From assembly GCA_026786275.1 (NCBI GenBank), contig JAJAYJ010000172.1, positions 1 to 43,377 on the forward strand: a DNA stretch of 43,377 nt, written 5' to 3'. Shown in pieces: positions 18,191-27,694 of this stretch. The translations under genes were made by a program, and so were the position numbers. The first letter of the stretch is position 1. Each line of letters opens with the position of its first letter. The notes beneath the pieces were generated by a model that was not told where the DNA came from, ran no database searches, and saw only the letters and a program-made list of their open reading frames with translations. Source of the DNA: Nocardioides sp. (GTDB taxonomy: Bacteria; Actinomycetota; Actinomycetes; Propionibacteriales; Nocardioidaceae).

Positions 18191-18529
18191 TCAGACCAGG
18201 ACGGCGCCGAGCGCGAACCCTGCGGCACAGGCGGCCAGGGCGCAGACCAGGGTCGCCACGACGTACGACGACCCCAGGAGCGGTCCGTGCTCGTGGGCCT
18301 GCACCGCGAACGACGAGTACGTCGTGAAGCCGCCGCAGAACCCGACCCCCAGCAGGAGCAGGGCGTCCGGGCCGACGGCCAGGCCCGAGAGCAGGCCGAG
18401 GACGAACGAGCCGGACACGTTAGCGAGCCAGGTGCCGAGTGGGACGTCGGGCCGGTCGACGTACGTCGCCAGCGCGAAGCGGAGCATCGCACCGATCCCG
18501 GCGCCCAGGCCCACCAGCAGGGGGCTCAC
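18191..18529 (-). CDS. crcB: Fluoride efflux channel CrcB/Fluc
   Basis: GAGIGAMLRF, GTWLANVSGSFVLG, GFCGGFTTYSSFA. Confidence 0.92.
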   Translation of the reverse strand: MSPLLVGLGAGIGAMLRFALATYVDRPDVPLGTWLANVSGSFVLGLLSGLAVGPDALLLLGVGFCGGFTTYSSFAVQAHEHGPLLGSSYVVATLVCALAACAAGFALGAVLV

Positions 18530-18939
18530 CGGTCCCCGGCCCCGGTGCCGGCCTGGGCCTGCTGGGCCGCGGCGCAGAGCCGTGAGGCCACCGCGACCGC
18601 GACCAGGCTGGCGGCCAGGGTGCCCAGGAGGCAGAGCGCCGCGGTCGCGGTGTCGCCTGCGTCCAGCAGTGACCGGGTCTGCTCCGAGACGGCCGAGAGG
18701 GTCGTGAACCCGCCCAGGACACCCGGGCCCAGGCCCACCGCGAGCGTCCGGCTACGGCGTACGGCGGGCGCGGCGGGCAGCAGCGCGAGCAGGAACGAGC
18801 CGACGACGTTGATCGAGAACGTGGTGGCCGCGAAGCCCGCACCATCGGCGACCAGCTCGCTGCAGGCCCACCGCAGCACCCCGCCGACGGCTCCGCCAAC
18901 GGCCACCGCGGCGAACAACCGCGGCGTGATCGCACTCAC
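18526..18939 (-). CDS. crcB: Fluoride efflux channel CrcB/Fluc (second paralogue)
   Basis: GGAVGGVLRW, TFSINVVGSFLLA, GVLGGFTTLSAVS; overlaps the downstream crcB by 4 nt. Confidence 0.9.
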   Translation of the reverse strand: MSAITPRLFAAVAVGGAVGGVLRWACSELVADGAGFAATTFSINVVGSFLLALLPAAPAVRRSRTLAVGLGPGVLGGFTTLSAVSEQTRSLLDAGDTATAALCLLGTLAASLVAVAVASRLCAAAQQAQAGTGAGDR

Positions 18940-19931
18940 GAGACGACGCTACGCCGCCCGGTGTGGACCTCGGTCCAGGGGATCGGCTGCCCACCCGCGC
19001 CCTGGCGGACGAACTCGCCGAGCAACCACCGTTGGAACCGGCGTTGCTCGGGGGACCGGGCCAGCGACAGCAGGCGCTCCTCGCGGCAGAACTCGTCGGC
19101 CAGGTCGAGCAGTTCGATGAAGCGGGACAGGGACTGGGTGGCCGCGCGCCCCATCGAGACCTCCAGGTCCATGTCCGAGCGGCCCTCGGCCGTGGCCTGC
19201 TCGACCTGCTCGGTGCCGATCACCTCGCGCAGGTGGCGCTCCAGCGAGCCGAACAGGTCGGAGAGGTCTGCGGCCAGGGGGTAGGCGGACTCGTGCGCGA
19301 GGGCCAGCAGCCGGACCTCGCGGCGCAGCTCGCGCAGGTGCCAGTGGAAGGTCGAGTAGGCCTTGATCGGGACGCCGAGCACGTGCACCGTGATCGGGTC
19401 CGCGACCGGGGCGACGCGGCGCGAGGCCGGGTCCGGCTCACCGGTGACCGCGCCCTCGACCCCGATGTCTTCGGCGAACGAGGAGGCCGGGACGAACCAG
19501 ACGACCTTGCCGTCGGGCTCGAGGTCGGCGCCCCAGGCGGTCGACGCCCGGGCCACGATGCTCAACCCGCGCCCGAAGGTGAGCAGCGTCTCGTCGAGGT
19601 CGTCCTGGAGCCCGTCGAGATCGGGATGCGCCACCACCGACAGCACCGGGGCGTCGGGTGAGGAGTCGCGGACCTCGATGCGCGGGTGCTCCTGGGTGCC
19701 GCGCAGCCGCAGCTCGATCGGCGCGGCGCCGTGCAGGAGCGCGTTGGTGACCAGCTCGGAGACGCCGAGCTGGGCGCACTCCAGGATCTCGACCCGACCG
19801 ATCCCACGGCAGACGTCGCCGACCCAGCGGCGGGCGTCCTGCACACCGCGGGGACCTGGCCCCAGGGCCAGGACGGGCCGGTCGAACGGCACAGCGGCTA
19901 CTCCTGGGGCGGTCGGGTGGGTGCGAGACAT
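18936..19931 (-). CDS. HATPase (RsbW-like anti-sigma/sensor) domain protein with C-terminal helical region
   Basis: ECAQLGVSELVTNALLHGAAPIELRL (N-box), FGRGLSIVARAS (G-box). Confidence 0.78.
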   Translation of the reverse strand: MSRTHPTAPGVAAVPFDRPVLALGPGPRGVQDARRWVGDVCRGIGRVEILECAQLGVSELVTNALLHGAAPIELRLRGTQEHPRIEVRDSSPDAPVLSVVAHPDLDGLQDDLDETLLTFGRGLSIVARASTAWGADLEPDGKVVWFVPASSFAEDIGVEGAVTGEPDPASRRVAPVADPITVHVLGVPIKAYSTFHWHLRELRREVRLLALAHESAYPLAADLSDLFGSLERHLREVIGTEQVEQATAEGRSDMDLEVSMGRAATQSLSRFIELLDLADEFCREERLLSLARSPEQRRFQRWLLGEFVRQGAGGQPIPWTEVHTGRRSVVS

Positions 19932-20124
19932 TGTTCCGCACGTTCCTACCCACGGTCGCGGACGAACAAACGTGGCCCGATCAACCTCGAGTGTGGCAGC
20001 GATGCCGGGGTGTGACGCACCAGACGTGGTACCGGGTGGTGGACGGTGACCACGGGCGCGGAACAATGCAGGAGTGGGCCCGCGTCTTGCGGTTCCCGGC
20101 GAGCGAGGTCGGAAGGACGGCACC

Positions 20125-21651
20125 ATGACCGACGACAACACCGAGGGCACCATGCAGGCTCCCCGTCACCGGGTGGTGGTCATCGGGTCGGGCTTCGGCG
20201 GGCTGTTCGGCACCAAGGCGCTGCGCCGCGCCGACGTGGACGTGACGATGGTGGCCAAGACCACCCACCACCTCTTCCAGCCGCTGCTCTACCAGGTCGC
20301 GACCGGGATCCTCTCCGAGGGCGAGATCGCGCCCCCGACCCGCGAGATCCTGCGCTCGCAGAAGAACGCACAGGTCCTGCTGGGCAACGTCACCGACATC
20401 GACCTGGGCCGCCGCACGGTCACCTCGCAGGTGCTCGGCCGGGAGTCGGTCGTGCCCTACGACTCGCTGATCGTGGCCGCGGGCGCCGGCCAGTCCTACT
20501 TCGGCAACGACCACTTCTCCGAGTTCGCCCCCGGCATGAAGAGCATCGACGACGCGCTGGAGCTGCGGGGCCGGATCTTCGGGGCCTTCGAGATGGCCGA
20601 GCTCGGCGCCCGGCGGGGTGAGAACGTCGACCACCTGCTGGCCTTCGTGGTCGTCGGAGCCGGGCCGACGGGGGTGGAGATGGCCGGCCAGATCGCCGAG
20701 CTCGCCCAGCGCACCCTGCGCCGGGACTTCCGGGCCATCAACACCCGCAGCGCCCGGGTGGTCCTCGTCGACGCCGCAGCGCAGGTGCTGCCGCCGTTCG
20801 GGGCCAAGCTGGGGGCCAGCACCAAGAAGGAGCTCGAGAAGCTCGGGGTGGAGGTCATCCTCGGCGCGATGGTCACCGACGTCGACGAGCGCGGTCTCAC
20901 CATGCAGCACAAGGACGGCCGCAGCGAGCGGCTGGAGGCCGTCACCAAGATCTGGGCCGCCGGTGTGCAGGCCAGCAGCCTGACCCAGACCCTGGCCGCG
21001 CAGTCCGGCGCCCCGCTCGACCGAGCCGGTCGGATCGGCGTCAATCCCGACCTCACGCTGCCGGGCCACCCCGACGTCTTCGTGGTCGGCGACATGATCG
21101 CGCTGGACAACCTGCCCGGCGTCGCCCAGGTCGCGATCCAGAGCTCGCGCTACGCCGCCAAGGAGATCCGCGGCCGGATCGAGGGCAAGCCCGCCCAGGA
21201 GCCCTTCCACTACTTCGACAAGGGCTCGATGGCCACCATCAGCCGTTTCCGGGCGGTCGCCATGGTCGGCAAGCTCCGGCTCACCGGCATCATCGCCTGG
21301 CTGATGTGGCTGGCCGTGCACCTCTTCTACATCACCGGCTTCAAGAACCGCATCACCGCGGTGCTGCACTGGTTCGTCTCGTTCCTGGGTCGCGGGCGCT
21401 CCGAGCGCACCTCGACCGAGCAGCAGATCTTCGCCCGCTCCGCGCTGGCCCGGCTGCGCGGCGGCACCAACGACCTGGTCTCCGCCCCCGGCCTCTACGA
21501 CGCCGCGCACGACCTGGCGCGCCGGGCCGAGCTCGAGGAGCAGGCGCACCACGACCTGGCGCGCCGGGCCGAGCTCGAGAAGCAGGCGCTCGAGGAGGCC
21601 CGGCTGACCGACGAGGGCGCCCGTGGGGTCAAGGAGACCAGCAGGGCCTGA
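20125..21651 (+). CDS. ndh: Type II NADH dehydrogenase / NAD(P)/FAD-dependent oxidoreductase
   Basis: VVVIGSGFGGLFGTKALRRADVDVTMVAKTTHHLFQPLLYQVATG; FVVVGAGPTGVEMAGQIAEL. Confidence 0.92.
   Translation: MTDDNTEGTMQAPRHRVVVIGSGFGGLFGTKALRRADVDVTMVAKTTHHLFQPLLYQVATGILSEGEIAPPTREILRSQKNAQVLLGNVTDIDLGRRTVTSQVLGRESVVPYDSLIVAAGAGQSYFGNDHFSEFAPGMKSIDDALELRGRIFGAFEMAELGARRGENVDHLLAFVVVGAGPTGVEMAGQIAELAQRTLRRDFRAINTRSARVVLVDAAAQVLPPFGAKLGASTKKELEKLGVEVILGAMVTDVDERGLTMQHKDGRSERLEAVTKIWAAGVQASSLTQTLAAQSGAPLDRAGRIGVNPDLTLPGHPDVFVVGDMIALDNLPGVAQVAIQSSRYAAKEIRGRIEGKPAQEPFHYFDKGSMATISRFRAVAMVGKLRLTGIIAWLMWLAVHLFYITGFKNRITAVLHWFVSFLGRGRSERTSTEQQIFARSALARLRGGTNDLVSAPGLYDAAHDLARRAELEEQAHHDLARRAELEKQALEEARLTDEGARGVKETSRA
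21508..21588. repeat. Imperfect tandem duplication (42-bp period) in the ndh 3' end
   Basis: cacgacctggcgcgccgggccgagctcgaggagcaggcg repeated with one mismatch; encodes HDLARRAELE(E/K)QA twice. Confidence 0.92.
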
Positions 21652-21694
21652 ATCCCGGTGGTGGGCGGCCCGCCGTCCTGCTTGGCTGGTCCGC

Positions 21695-22219
21695 ATGACT
21701 GCGCTGACCCCGCCCGATCCGGCCCGGCACGACGAGCTGGCCGCGATGCTGACGGAGTACGCCGACGACTTCCCGCACGGTTCAGGCCTGTGGAACGTGC
21801 CCCAGCGGCTGCGGGCCGACCGGGATGCCCAGGCGATGCGGTCCTTCGCGCGGCTGCTGCAGCACCTGGCGGACCCCGCGACGACCTACCTGGACGACAC
21901 CGTGCCGTCCTGGTACTTCTGGCTGGTCGACGAGGCCGGGGAGCTGGTCGGGTTCCTGGCCTTCCGGCACCGGCTGAACCCGTGGCTGTGGGAGCAGGGT
22001 GGTCACGTCGGCTACTCGGTGCGCCCGGCACGGCGACGCGAGGGGCACGCCCGCCGGGCGCTGGGGCTTGCGGTACGCCGGGCCCCGGAGCTCGGGATCG
22101 ACCGGGTCCTGGTGACCTGCGACGACGACAACCTGGCCTCCGCGGGCACCATCGAGGCGAACGCCGGGGTGCTGCAGGACGTCCGGGCGGGCATGCGGCG
22201 CTACTGGATCACGCCGTGA
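21695..22219 (+). CDS. GNAT family N-acetyltransferase
   Basis: HVGYSVRPARRREGHARRALGLAV acetyl-CoA motif. Confidence 0.88.
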   Translation: MTALTPPDPARHDELAAMLTEYADDFPHGSGLWNVPQRLRADRDAQAMRSFARLLQHLADPATTYLDDTVPSWYFWLVDEAGELVGFLAFRHRLNPWLWEQGGHVGYSVRPARRREGHARRALGLAVRRAPELGIDRVLVTCDDDNLASAGTIEANAGVLQDVRAGMRRYWITP

Positions 22220-22234
22220 CGCGGGTGGCGTGGC

Positions 22235-23530
22235 TCAGGTCGGGTCACCGGAGCGGCAGGACCGCAGCACCCGGGTGAACTCGACCGGGTCGACGATCGC
22301 CGAGGTGACCTCGAACGGCGCCATCCCGCGCCGGGCGAGCAGCGCCTTCCAGTCTCGCTGACCAGGGGTGCCGAGGAGTTCCGGCGGCGACTCCTGGCTG
22401 GTGAGGTCGTAGGTGGAGCGAGCGCGGGCGCGCACGATCTCGAGCTGGCCGTCCTTGACCGTGAGGCGGGTGAGCGGGGTGGTGGCCAGCAGCGCCCACA
22501 CCAGTGCCGTGCCGAACCCGGCGGCGGCCATCATCGCGATGCTGGACCCGCCCGAGGCCCGGTAGGCCTGCAGGACGAGAAAAGCCGTGGTCGCGACGCC
22601 GGCGAGCACCACGGCCTGGACCAGGGTGCGGGCGCCCCGGCGGGGACGGAACCGGTGCGCGACGACTGTCGACCGGTGGGCCTTGGTGGTGGCGCGTCGG
22701 CCCGCCTTGCCCCGCGGCCGCTTGGAGCGATCGGAGCGCCCGGAGCGGGTCGGTGCGTCCGGGGTGCTGGATCCGCCGTCGGAGGGCTCCCGGCGTAGAT
22801 CATCGGTCGTCTCCTGGTCGGCGACCGCGAGCGGGTCCCGGTGCGTCGGCGGTGACGCCGGTGAGGCCTGGGCGACGACGTGCGCGAACGGCCGCGACGG
22901 CGCCGGCTCGGCAAGGGCCTCTGGTGCCCCGGTGCTGGGTGCCCCGGCGCTGTGGCGCCCTGGAGAGCCCCGCAGTCGACCCAGCGGAGCGGCAGCCCGG
23001 GTGGGCGCGGCGCCCGCGACGAGCGGCTCGGGAGCCACCGGTTCCTCCGCGGCGGGCGGTGGCAGCGCCGGGAGCCCCGCCTCGTGGTGCCGGTCCTCGT
23101 CGTGCAGGGTCCTGATCCAGGCGGGAAGGTCGTCGTCGGCTGGGGCCTGGATCGACAGCGGCGTGAAGCCCTCGGCCCACACGGGCTCGGCGGGCTCCGG
23201 CAGCACCGGTCCCGGCTCGGGCTCCGCCGCGACGGACGCGGTCGGTGGGATGGAGGGCTCGCGCAACTGCGTGAGCCAGTCCGGCGCGCCGCCGGCGGTG
23301 GAGCGGGTGGGGCGCCGGGGGTGGGCCTCCTGCTCCAGCTTGCGACGCACCGACGGCATGATCACGGGCTCACAGTCGCCGGCGTGCGGCTCGCTCGTGG
23401 TGCCGACGGGGGCGTGCGTCGACGGGGCGGCGGCATCGGCCGCGGCGGCCTGCTGCGTGCGGTGCGTGAGCCATCGGCCGAACAGGTCGGTGGCCTGCTC
23501 GGGCTCGTCTCGTTCGGCCACCTCGGTCAT
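22235..23530 (-). CDS. Hypothetical membrane protein with long Pro/Ala-rich N-terminus
   Basis: Start MTEVAERDEPEQATDLFGRWLTHR; two C-terminal TM segments (TLVQAVVLAGVATTAFLVLQAY; MMAAAGFGTALVWALLATTPL). Confidence 0.7.
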   Translation of the reverse strand: MTEVAERDEPEQATDLFGRWLTHRTQQAAAADAAAPSTHAPVGTTSEPHAGDCEPVIMPSVRRKLEQEAHPRRPTRSTAGGAPDWLTQLREPSIPPTASVAAEPEPGPVLPEPAEPVWAEGFTPLSIQAPADDDLPAWIRTLHDEDRHHEAGLPALPPPAAEEPVAPEPLVAGAAPTRAAAPLGRLRGSPGRHSAGAPSTGAPEALAEPAPSRPFAHVVAQASPASPPTHRDPLAVADQETTDDLRREPSDGGSSTPDAPTRSGRSDRSKRPRGKAGRRATTKAHRSTVVAHRFRPRRGARTLVQAVVLAGVATTAFLVLQAYRASGGSSIAMMAAAGFGTALVWALLATTPLTRLTVKDGQLEIVRARARSTYDLTSQESPPELLGTPGQRDWKALLARRGMAPFEVTSAIVDPVEFTRVLRSCRSGDPT

Positions 23531-23630
23531 GGCTTGCAAAGTACGCCGTCGCGGCGGCCTGTGCCTGACATCGGGAGAACTGGGGGACGAGACGTGTCCC
23601 CGGCGGGCCGGCCGGGCCATCACCGGGGGA

Positions 23631-23834
23631 TCAGGCGTCGGGGTCCTCGGGGTGCTTGCGGCGGCGGTCGAGGTCGCGCAGGAAGTCGTCGTCGTCGTCG
23701 GGGCCCTGCACCCGCTCGGGCGGGCGTGTGCGCGGGCGGCGCTTCGGCGTCGGGGCGCCATCCTGCTGCAGTGCGCGGATGGTGAAGTACACCGCGACGG
23801 CGATCACCAGCACGAGGATCAGCAGCTTGAGCAC
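23631..23834 (-). CDS. Small single-TM hypothetical protein
   Basis: MLKLLILVLVIAVAVYFTIRALQQ + charged tail. Confidence 0.65.
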   Translation of the reverse strand: MLKLLILVLVIAVAVYFTIRALQQDGAPTPKRRPRTRPPERVQGPDDDDDFLRDLDRRRKHPEDPDA

Positions 23835-23933
23835 GCGGCCAGCCTACGTCGGGGGTCCATGCCGGTCCGGCCCTCGTGGCGGGGCCGGTCACGACCGTCC
23901 GGTCGGTGCCCCCCGTCGGCCTAGGATGGAGAC

Positions 23934-24296
23934 GTGAAGGAGTTCGTGGTCTACACCCTGATGCGGCTGGCCCTGCTGGCCGGCACCCTCGGCATCGTCA
24001 TCGGCATCTGGTCGCTGGTGGCCGACGACGTGTGGATCCCCGGCGCGCTCGTCGTCGCCTTCGTGGTGAGCGGCGTCGGCTCGCTGGTCCTGCTCAATCG
24101 GCAGCGGGAGGCGTTCGCGCAGCGGGTGCAGGTCCGCGCCGAACGGGCCACGAAGGCGTTCGAGGAACTGCGGGCCCGTGAGGACGCTTCCACCGACACG
24201 TCCAGCGACACGTCCAGCGGCACGTCCCCCGACGCCGGGGCCGCTCCTGGCGTGGAGCCGGCCCGGGACCGGCCGCAGCCGCGCCGCGAGGCCTAG
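23934..24296 (+). CDS. DUF4229 domain-containing membrane protein
   Basis: 120 aa; two TMs then LLNRQREAFAQRV; Asp/Thr/Ser-rich tail. Confidence 0.75.
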   Translation: MKEFVVYTLMRLALLAGTLGIVIGIWSLVADDVWIPGALVVAFVVSGVGSLVLLNRQREAFAQRVQVRAERATKAFEELRAREDASTDTSSDTSSGTSPDAGAAPGVEPARDRPQPRREA

Positions 24297-24427
24297 TCCC
24301 GGCGCTTGTTGATCGACCGGTTGACCCGGCTCTGCGACTGGCCCAGCACCTTGGCCATCAGCGGCACCCGGAACTTCCAGGCTGCGACGGCGAGCACGAC
24401 CACGAGGATGAAGATCAGGAAGCCCAT
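24293..24427 (-). CDS. Small (44 aa) single-TM hypothetical protein
   Basis: MGFLIFILVVVLAVAAWKFRVPLMAKVLGQSQSRVNRSINKRRD; not in the ORF track because of size. Confidence 0.55.
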   Translation of the reverse strand: MGFLIFILVVVLAVAAWKFRVPLMAKVLGQSQSRVNRSINKRRD

Positions 24428-24466
24428 GTGCCCGAGCCTACGGCCCGAGCGGGCACGGCCGCCCGC

Positions 24467-25354
24467 TCAACCGACGAGCAGGCCCGTGGTCACCAGCACC
24501 GCCCACACCAGCTCGGCCAGCCCGGTCTGCTGCAGCACCGGCACCAGTCCCAAGCCGGTGGCACCGCCGGCAACGGTCCGCAGCCCGCGCGCGGCCACCA
24601 CCAGGAAGCCCAGCCCCAGCAGCGCCCACCACGTCGTCGAGACCGCGACGGCCACCACGGCAACGGCGGCGGCCAGTACGAGGAGGCCGTAGAGGCCACG
24701 GGTCCTGGTGTCACCGAGGCGCACGGCGAGGGTCTGCTTGCCGGCGACCGTGTCGGTCGGGATGTCACGCAGGTTGTTGACCACCAGGATCGCGCAGGCC
24801 AGCGACCCGATGCCCACGGCGGCGTATCCCGCCGGCCACAGCCAGGTCTCGGTCTGGACGTAGGTCGTGCCGGTCACGGCGACCAGGCCGAAGAAGACGA
24901 ACACCATCACCTCGCCCAGGCCGAGGTAGCCGTAGGGCTTGGTGCCGCCGGTGTAGAACCACGCCGCGACCACGCACAGCGCCCCGACCGTGACCAGCCA
25001 CCAGGCGGTGGTCGCGGCGAGCACCAGCCCGGCGAGGGCCGCGACCCCGAAGGCCAGGAACGCGGCGGCCTTGACCGCGCCGGCGCTGGCGGCCCCGGAG
25101 CCGACGAGCCGCATCGGGCCGACCCGGTCGTCGTCGGTGCCGCGGATGCCGTCGGAGTAGTCGTTGGCGTAGTTGACGCCGACCTGCAGTGCGAGGCTGA
25201 CCACCAGGGCGAGCAGTGCCTTCCACCACACGCCCGACCAGTCGTCCCAGGCGCCGGCGTACGCCGCGACGCCGGTCCCGGCCAGCACGGGGGCCACGGC
25301 GGCGGGCAGGGTGCGGGGCCGGGCGCCGGTGAGCCAGTCAGCGGGAGCGGTCAT
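24467..25354 (-). CDS. menA: 1,4-dihydroxy-2-naphthoate polyprenyltransferase
   Basis: UbiA-type QVGVNYANDYSDGIRGTDDDRVGP and NNLRDIPTDTVAGKQTLAVRLGD. Confidence 0.93.
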   Translation of the reverse strand: MTAPADWLTGARPRTLPAAVAPVLAGTGVAAYAGAWDDWSGVWWKALLALVVSLALQVGVNYANDYSDGIRGTDDDRVGPMRLVGSGAASAGAVKAAAFLAFGVAALAGLVLAATTAWWLVTVGALCVVAAWFYTGGTKPYGYLGLGEVMVFVFFGLVAVTGTTYVQTETWLWPAGYAAVGIGSLACAILVVNNLRDIPTDTVAGKQTLAVRLGDTRTRGLYGLLVLAAAVAVVAVAVSTTWWALLGLGFLVVAARGLRTVAGGATGLGLVPVLQQTGLAELVWAVLVTTGLLVG

Positions 25355-25386
25355 GATCGGCGATTCAACCCCCAGGCGCGAGCCGG

Positions 25387-26670
25387 TCAGCGGCTGGGGT
25401 CGAGCTCGTGGCGCTCCAGGAAGCGCTGGGCGGCCCGGGACGAGGGGTGGATCCCGACGGTGGCGACCACGACGATGGCGGCGATCACCAGCCACCCGGC
25501 GGCGCCCCAGCTGATGGCGAGGAACGTGTAGAGGGCCGGGGCCCAGACGTAGCCCAACGTGCCGCCGAGGTTGGCGGCGCCCTGGTACTCCCCGCGCCGG
25601 TCGGGGTCGGAGAGCTCGGACTCGAAGGCCCAGGTGGCCGCCGACAGGTACAGCTCGGCCCCGGTCACCGTGATGTGGCCGAGCCAGATCAGGGCGATCG
25701 TGAGCCAGCCCACGGTCTCGTGGGTCACCAGCGTGACCACGCAGGACGCCACGAAGAAGACACTGCTGATCCGGGCCGACCTGAGCGCGGTGCTCACGTC
25801 GCGGACACCCCGGGCGGCGGCCATCGGCAGGAAGATGCACATCACCGTGTTGGTGCCGAAGAGCAGCGCGAGCAGCACCCGGGGCGCGTCGGTCTCCTCG
25901 ACCAGCCACAGCGGGATCACGATCTGCAGCAGCACCTGGTTGGTGCTCAGCACGCCGCCGAAGAACGACGTGGCCAAGAAGCCCCGGTTGCGCAGCGCGC
26001 CGGGGACACCGTCGTCTGCGGGTCCCTGCGTGGCCCCGTCGACCGCCTGCTCCAAGACATCGGGCCGCTCGCGGTGGCCGACCTGCGGCAGCCGGGTGAT
26101 CCAGAACGCGTTGGCGGCCACCAGGACGGCGGTGAACACCGGCAGGGCGCGGATCACGTCGTTGTCGTCGAAGGCGAGCGCGAAGCCTCCGAGGGCGGCG
26201 CCGAGGGTGAAGCCGAGGTTGAGCGCCGAGTACATGTAGGCCTGGGAGCGCACCCGGTCCGCGCGCGGCAGCAGGTCGAGGACGTACGCCCCGCGTCCGG
26301 CGTTCCCGGCACTGTTGACGACCTCCAGCACGATGCTCATCGCCAGGAACGCGGCGAACCCGTCGATGAACGGCCACAGCACGTACATCGCCGCGGTGCC
26401 CGACGCGCCCAGGACCCAGGTCCGTTGCGGGCCGATCCGGTCCGCGAGCTTGCCGGCCGGGACGGCGACCACGAACGACGCGACGCCGGCCAGGGTGATC
26501 CCGAGCCCGACCTGAGCGGCCGACAGGCCGACGATCTGGGTGAAGAACACCGCACTGGCGGTCATGAATGTGCCGTCGCCGACGGCGTACAGCACCGACT
26601 GCAGCGAGAGCCTGCCGGCCAGCGGGGTGGGCGGCTTCAGGGTTCCGAGGGCCGAGGGCACGCTCGTCAT
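25387..26670 (-). CDS. MFS transporter
   Basis: 12-TM; GKLADRIGPQRTW motif. Confidence 0.88.
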   Translation of the reverse strand: MTSVPSALGTLKPPTPLAGRLSLQSVLYAVGDGTFMTASAVFFTQIVGLSAAQVGLGITLAGVASFVVAVPAGKLADRIGPQRTWVLGASGTAAMYVLWPFIDGFAAFLAMSIVLEVVNSAGNAGRGAYVLDLLPRADRVRSQAYMYSALNLGFTLGAALGGFALAFDDNDVIRALPVFTAVLVAANAFWITRLPQVGHRERPDVLEQAVDGATQGPADDGVPGALRNRGFLATSFFGGVLSTNQVLLQIVIPLWLVEETDAPRVLLALLFGTNTVMCIFLPMAAARGVRDVSTALRSARISSVFFVASCVVTLVTHETVGWLTIALIWLGHITVTGAELYLSAATWAFESELSDPDRRGEYQGAANLGGTLGYVWAPALYTFLAISWGAAGWLVIAAIVVVATVGIHPSSRAAQRFLERHELDPSR

Positions 26671-26698
26671 GCAACCACGCCGGACTACCGTTCCTCTC

Positions 26699-27694
26699 AT
26701 GGTTATCGGCGAGGACCCCGTGGCCTCGCTGGGCCGGTGGCTGGGCTCGCCCGGGGAGCCCGAGCCGCTGGTGGTCGAGACCTCCGGCTCGACGGGGCGG
26801 CCCAAGCGGGTCGTGTTGTCGCGCCGTGCGGTGCTGGCCTCGGTCGCGGCTACCGAGCGTCGTCTCGGCGGGTCCGGGCCCTGGGTGCTGCGATTGCCGG
26901 CGGCGTACGTCGCGGGCATCCAGGTCGTCTGCCGCTCGCTGCTGGCGGGGCACGCCCCGGTCCAGGAGTGGCCGACCGGAGAGGGCTGGTTCACCTCGCT
27001 GGTGCCGACCCAGCTGCACCGGATGCTGGCGGAGCCTGACGACCTCGACGCCCTGCGCCGGGCCCACACCGTGCTGCTGGGCGGTGGCCCGGTCGACCCC
27101 GCGCTGCGGGCCCGGGCCGGGGCCGCCGGCGTGCGGGTGGTCGCGACGTACGGTGCGGCCGAGACCGCCGGTGGCTGCGTCTACGACGGCGTGCCCCTGG
27201 ACGGGGTGGGCCTCGCGCTGGAGACCGACGGCCGGATCCGGGTCGGCGGCCCCACCCTCTTCGAGGGCTACGACGGCGACCCGGCCCTCAGCGCCGAGGT
27301 GCTGGTGGACGGCTGGTTCCGGACCGCCGACGCGGGTCGCCTCGACGACCACGGCCGGCTGCAGGTGCTGGGCCGTCTCGACGACGTGGTGCTCTCCGGC
27401 GGGGTCAACGTGCCGGCGCCGGCGGTGGCCGCCCGGCTGCGGGCGATGCCGGGGGTGGAGCAGGTCGAGGTGCTCGGGGTGCCCGACGAGGAGTGGGGCC
27501 AGCGGCTGGTGGCGTTCGTGGTGGGGGCCCCGGGCCTCGACGAGGTCCGGGACTGGGTGTCGCAGTCCCAGCCCCGCTCCTGGGCGCCCCGCCAGTTGGT
27601 CCGGCTCGACGACGTACCCCTGCTGGCCAACGGCAAGCCCGACCGGCTGCGGCTGCGTGCGCTGGCCACCTCCGAGAGGGCGCAGCGGGCATGA
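26699..27694 (+). CDS. menE: o-succinylbenzoate-CoA ligase (AMP-binding)
   Basis: ETSGSTGRPKRVVLS AMP-binding motif; ATYGAAETAGG; PLLANGKPDRLRLR; next to menC. Confidence 0.9.
   Translation: MVIGEDPVASLGRWLGSPGEPEPLVVETSGSTGRPKRVVLSRRAVLASVAATERRLGGSGPWVLRLPAAYVAGIQVVCRSLLAGHAPVQEWPTGEGWFTSLVPTQLHRMLAEPDDLDALRRAHTVLLGGGPVDPALRARAGAAGVRVVATYGAAETAGGCVYDGVPLDGVGLALETDGRIRVGGPTLFEGYDGDPALSAEVLVDGWFRTADAGRLDDHGRLQVLGRLDDVVLSGGVNVPAPAVAARLRAMPGVEQVEVLGVPDEEWGQRLVAFVVGAPGLDEVRDWVSQSQPRSWAPRQLVRLDDVPLLANGKPDRLRLRALATSERAQRA

Noticed and set aside
19981-21696. 571-aa minus-strand ORF antisense to ndh
   Set aside because: Composition of a shadow ORF; the plus-strand NDH-2 is unambiguous.
24467-27352. 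961-aa minus-strand ORF containing menA
   Set aside because: Only the menA part (24467-25354) is real; the remainder is an out-of-frame reading of the MFS gene and antisense of menE.
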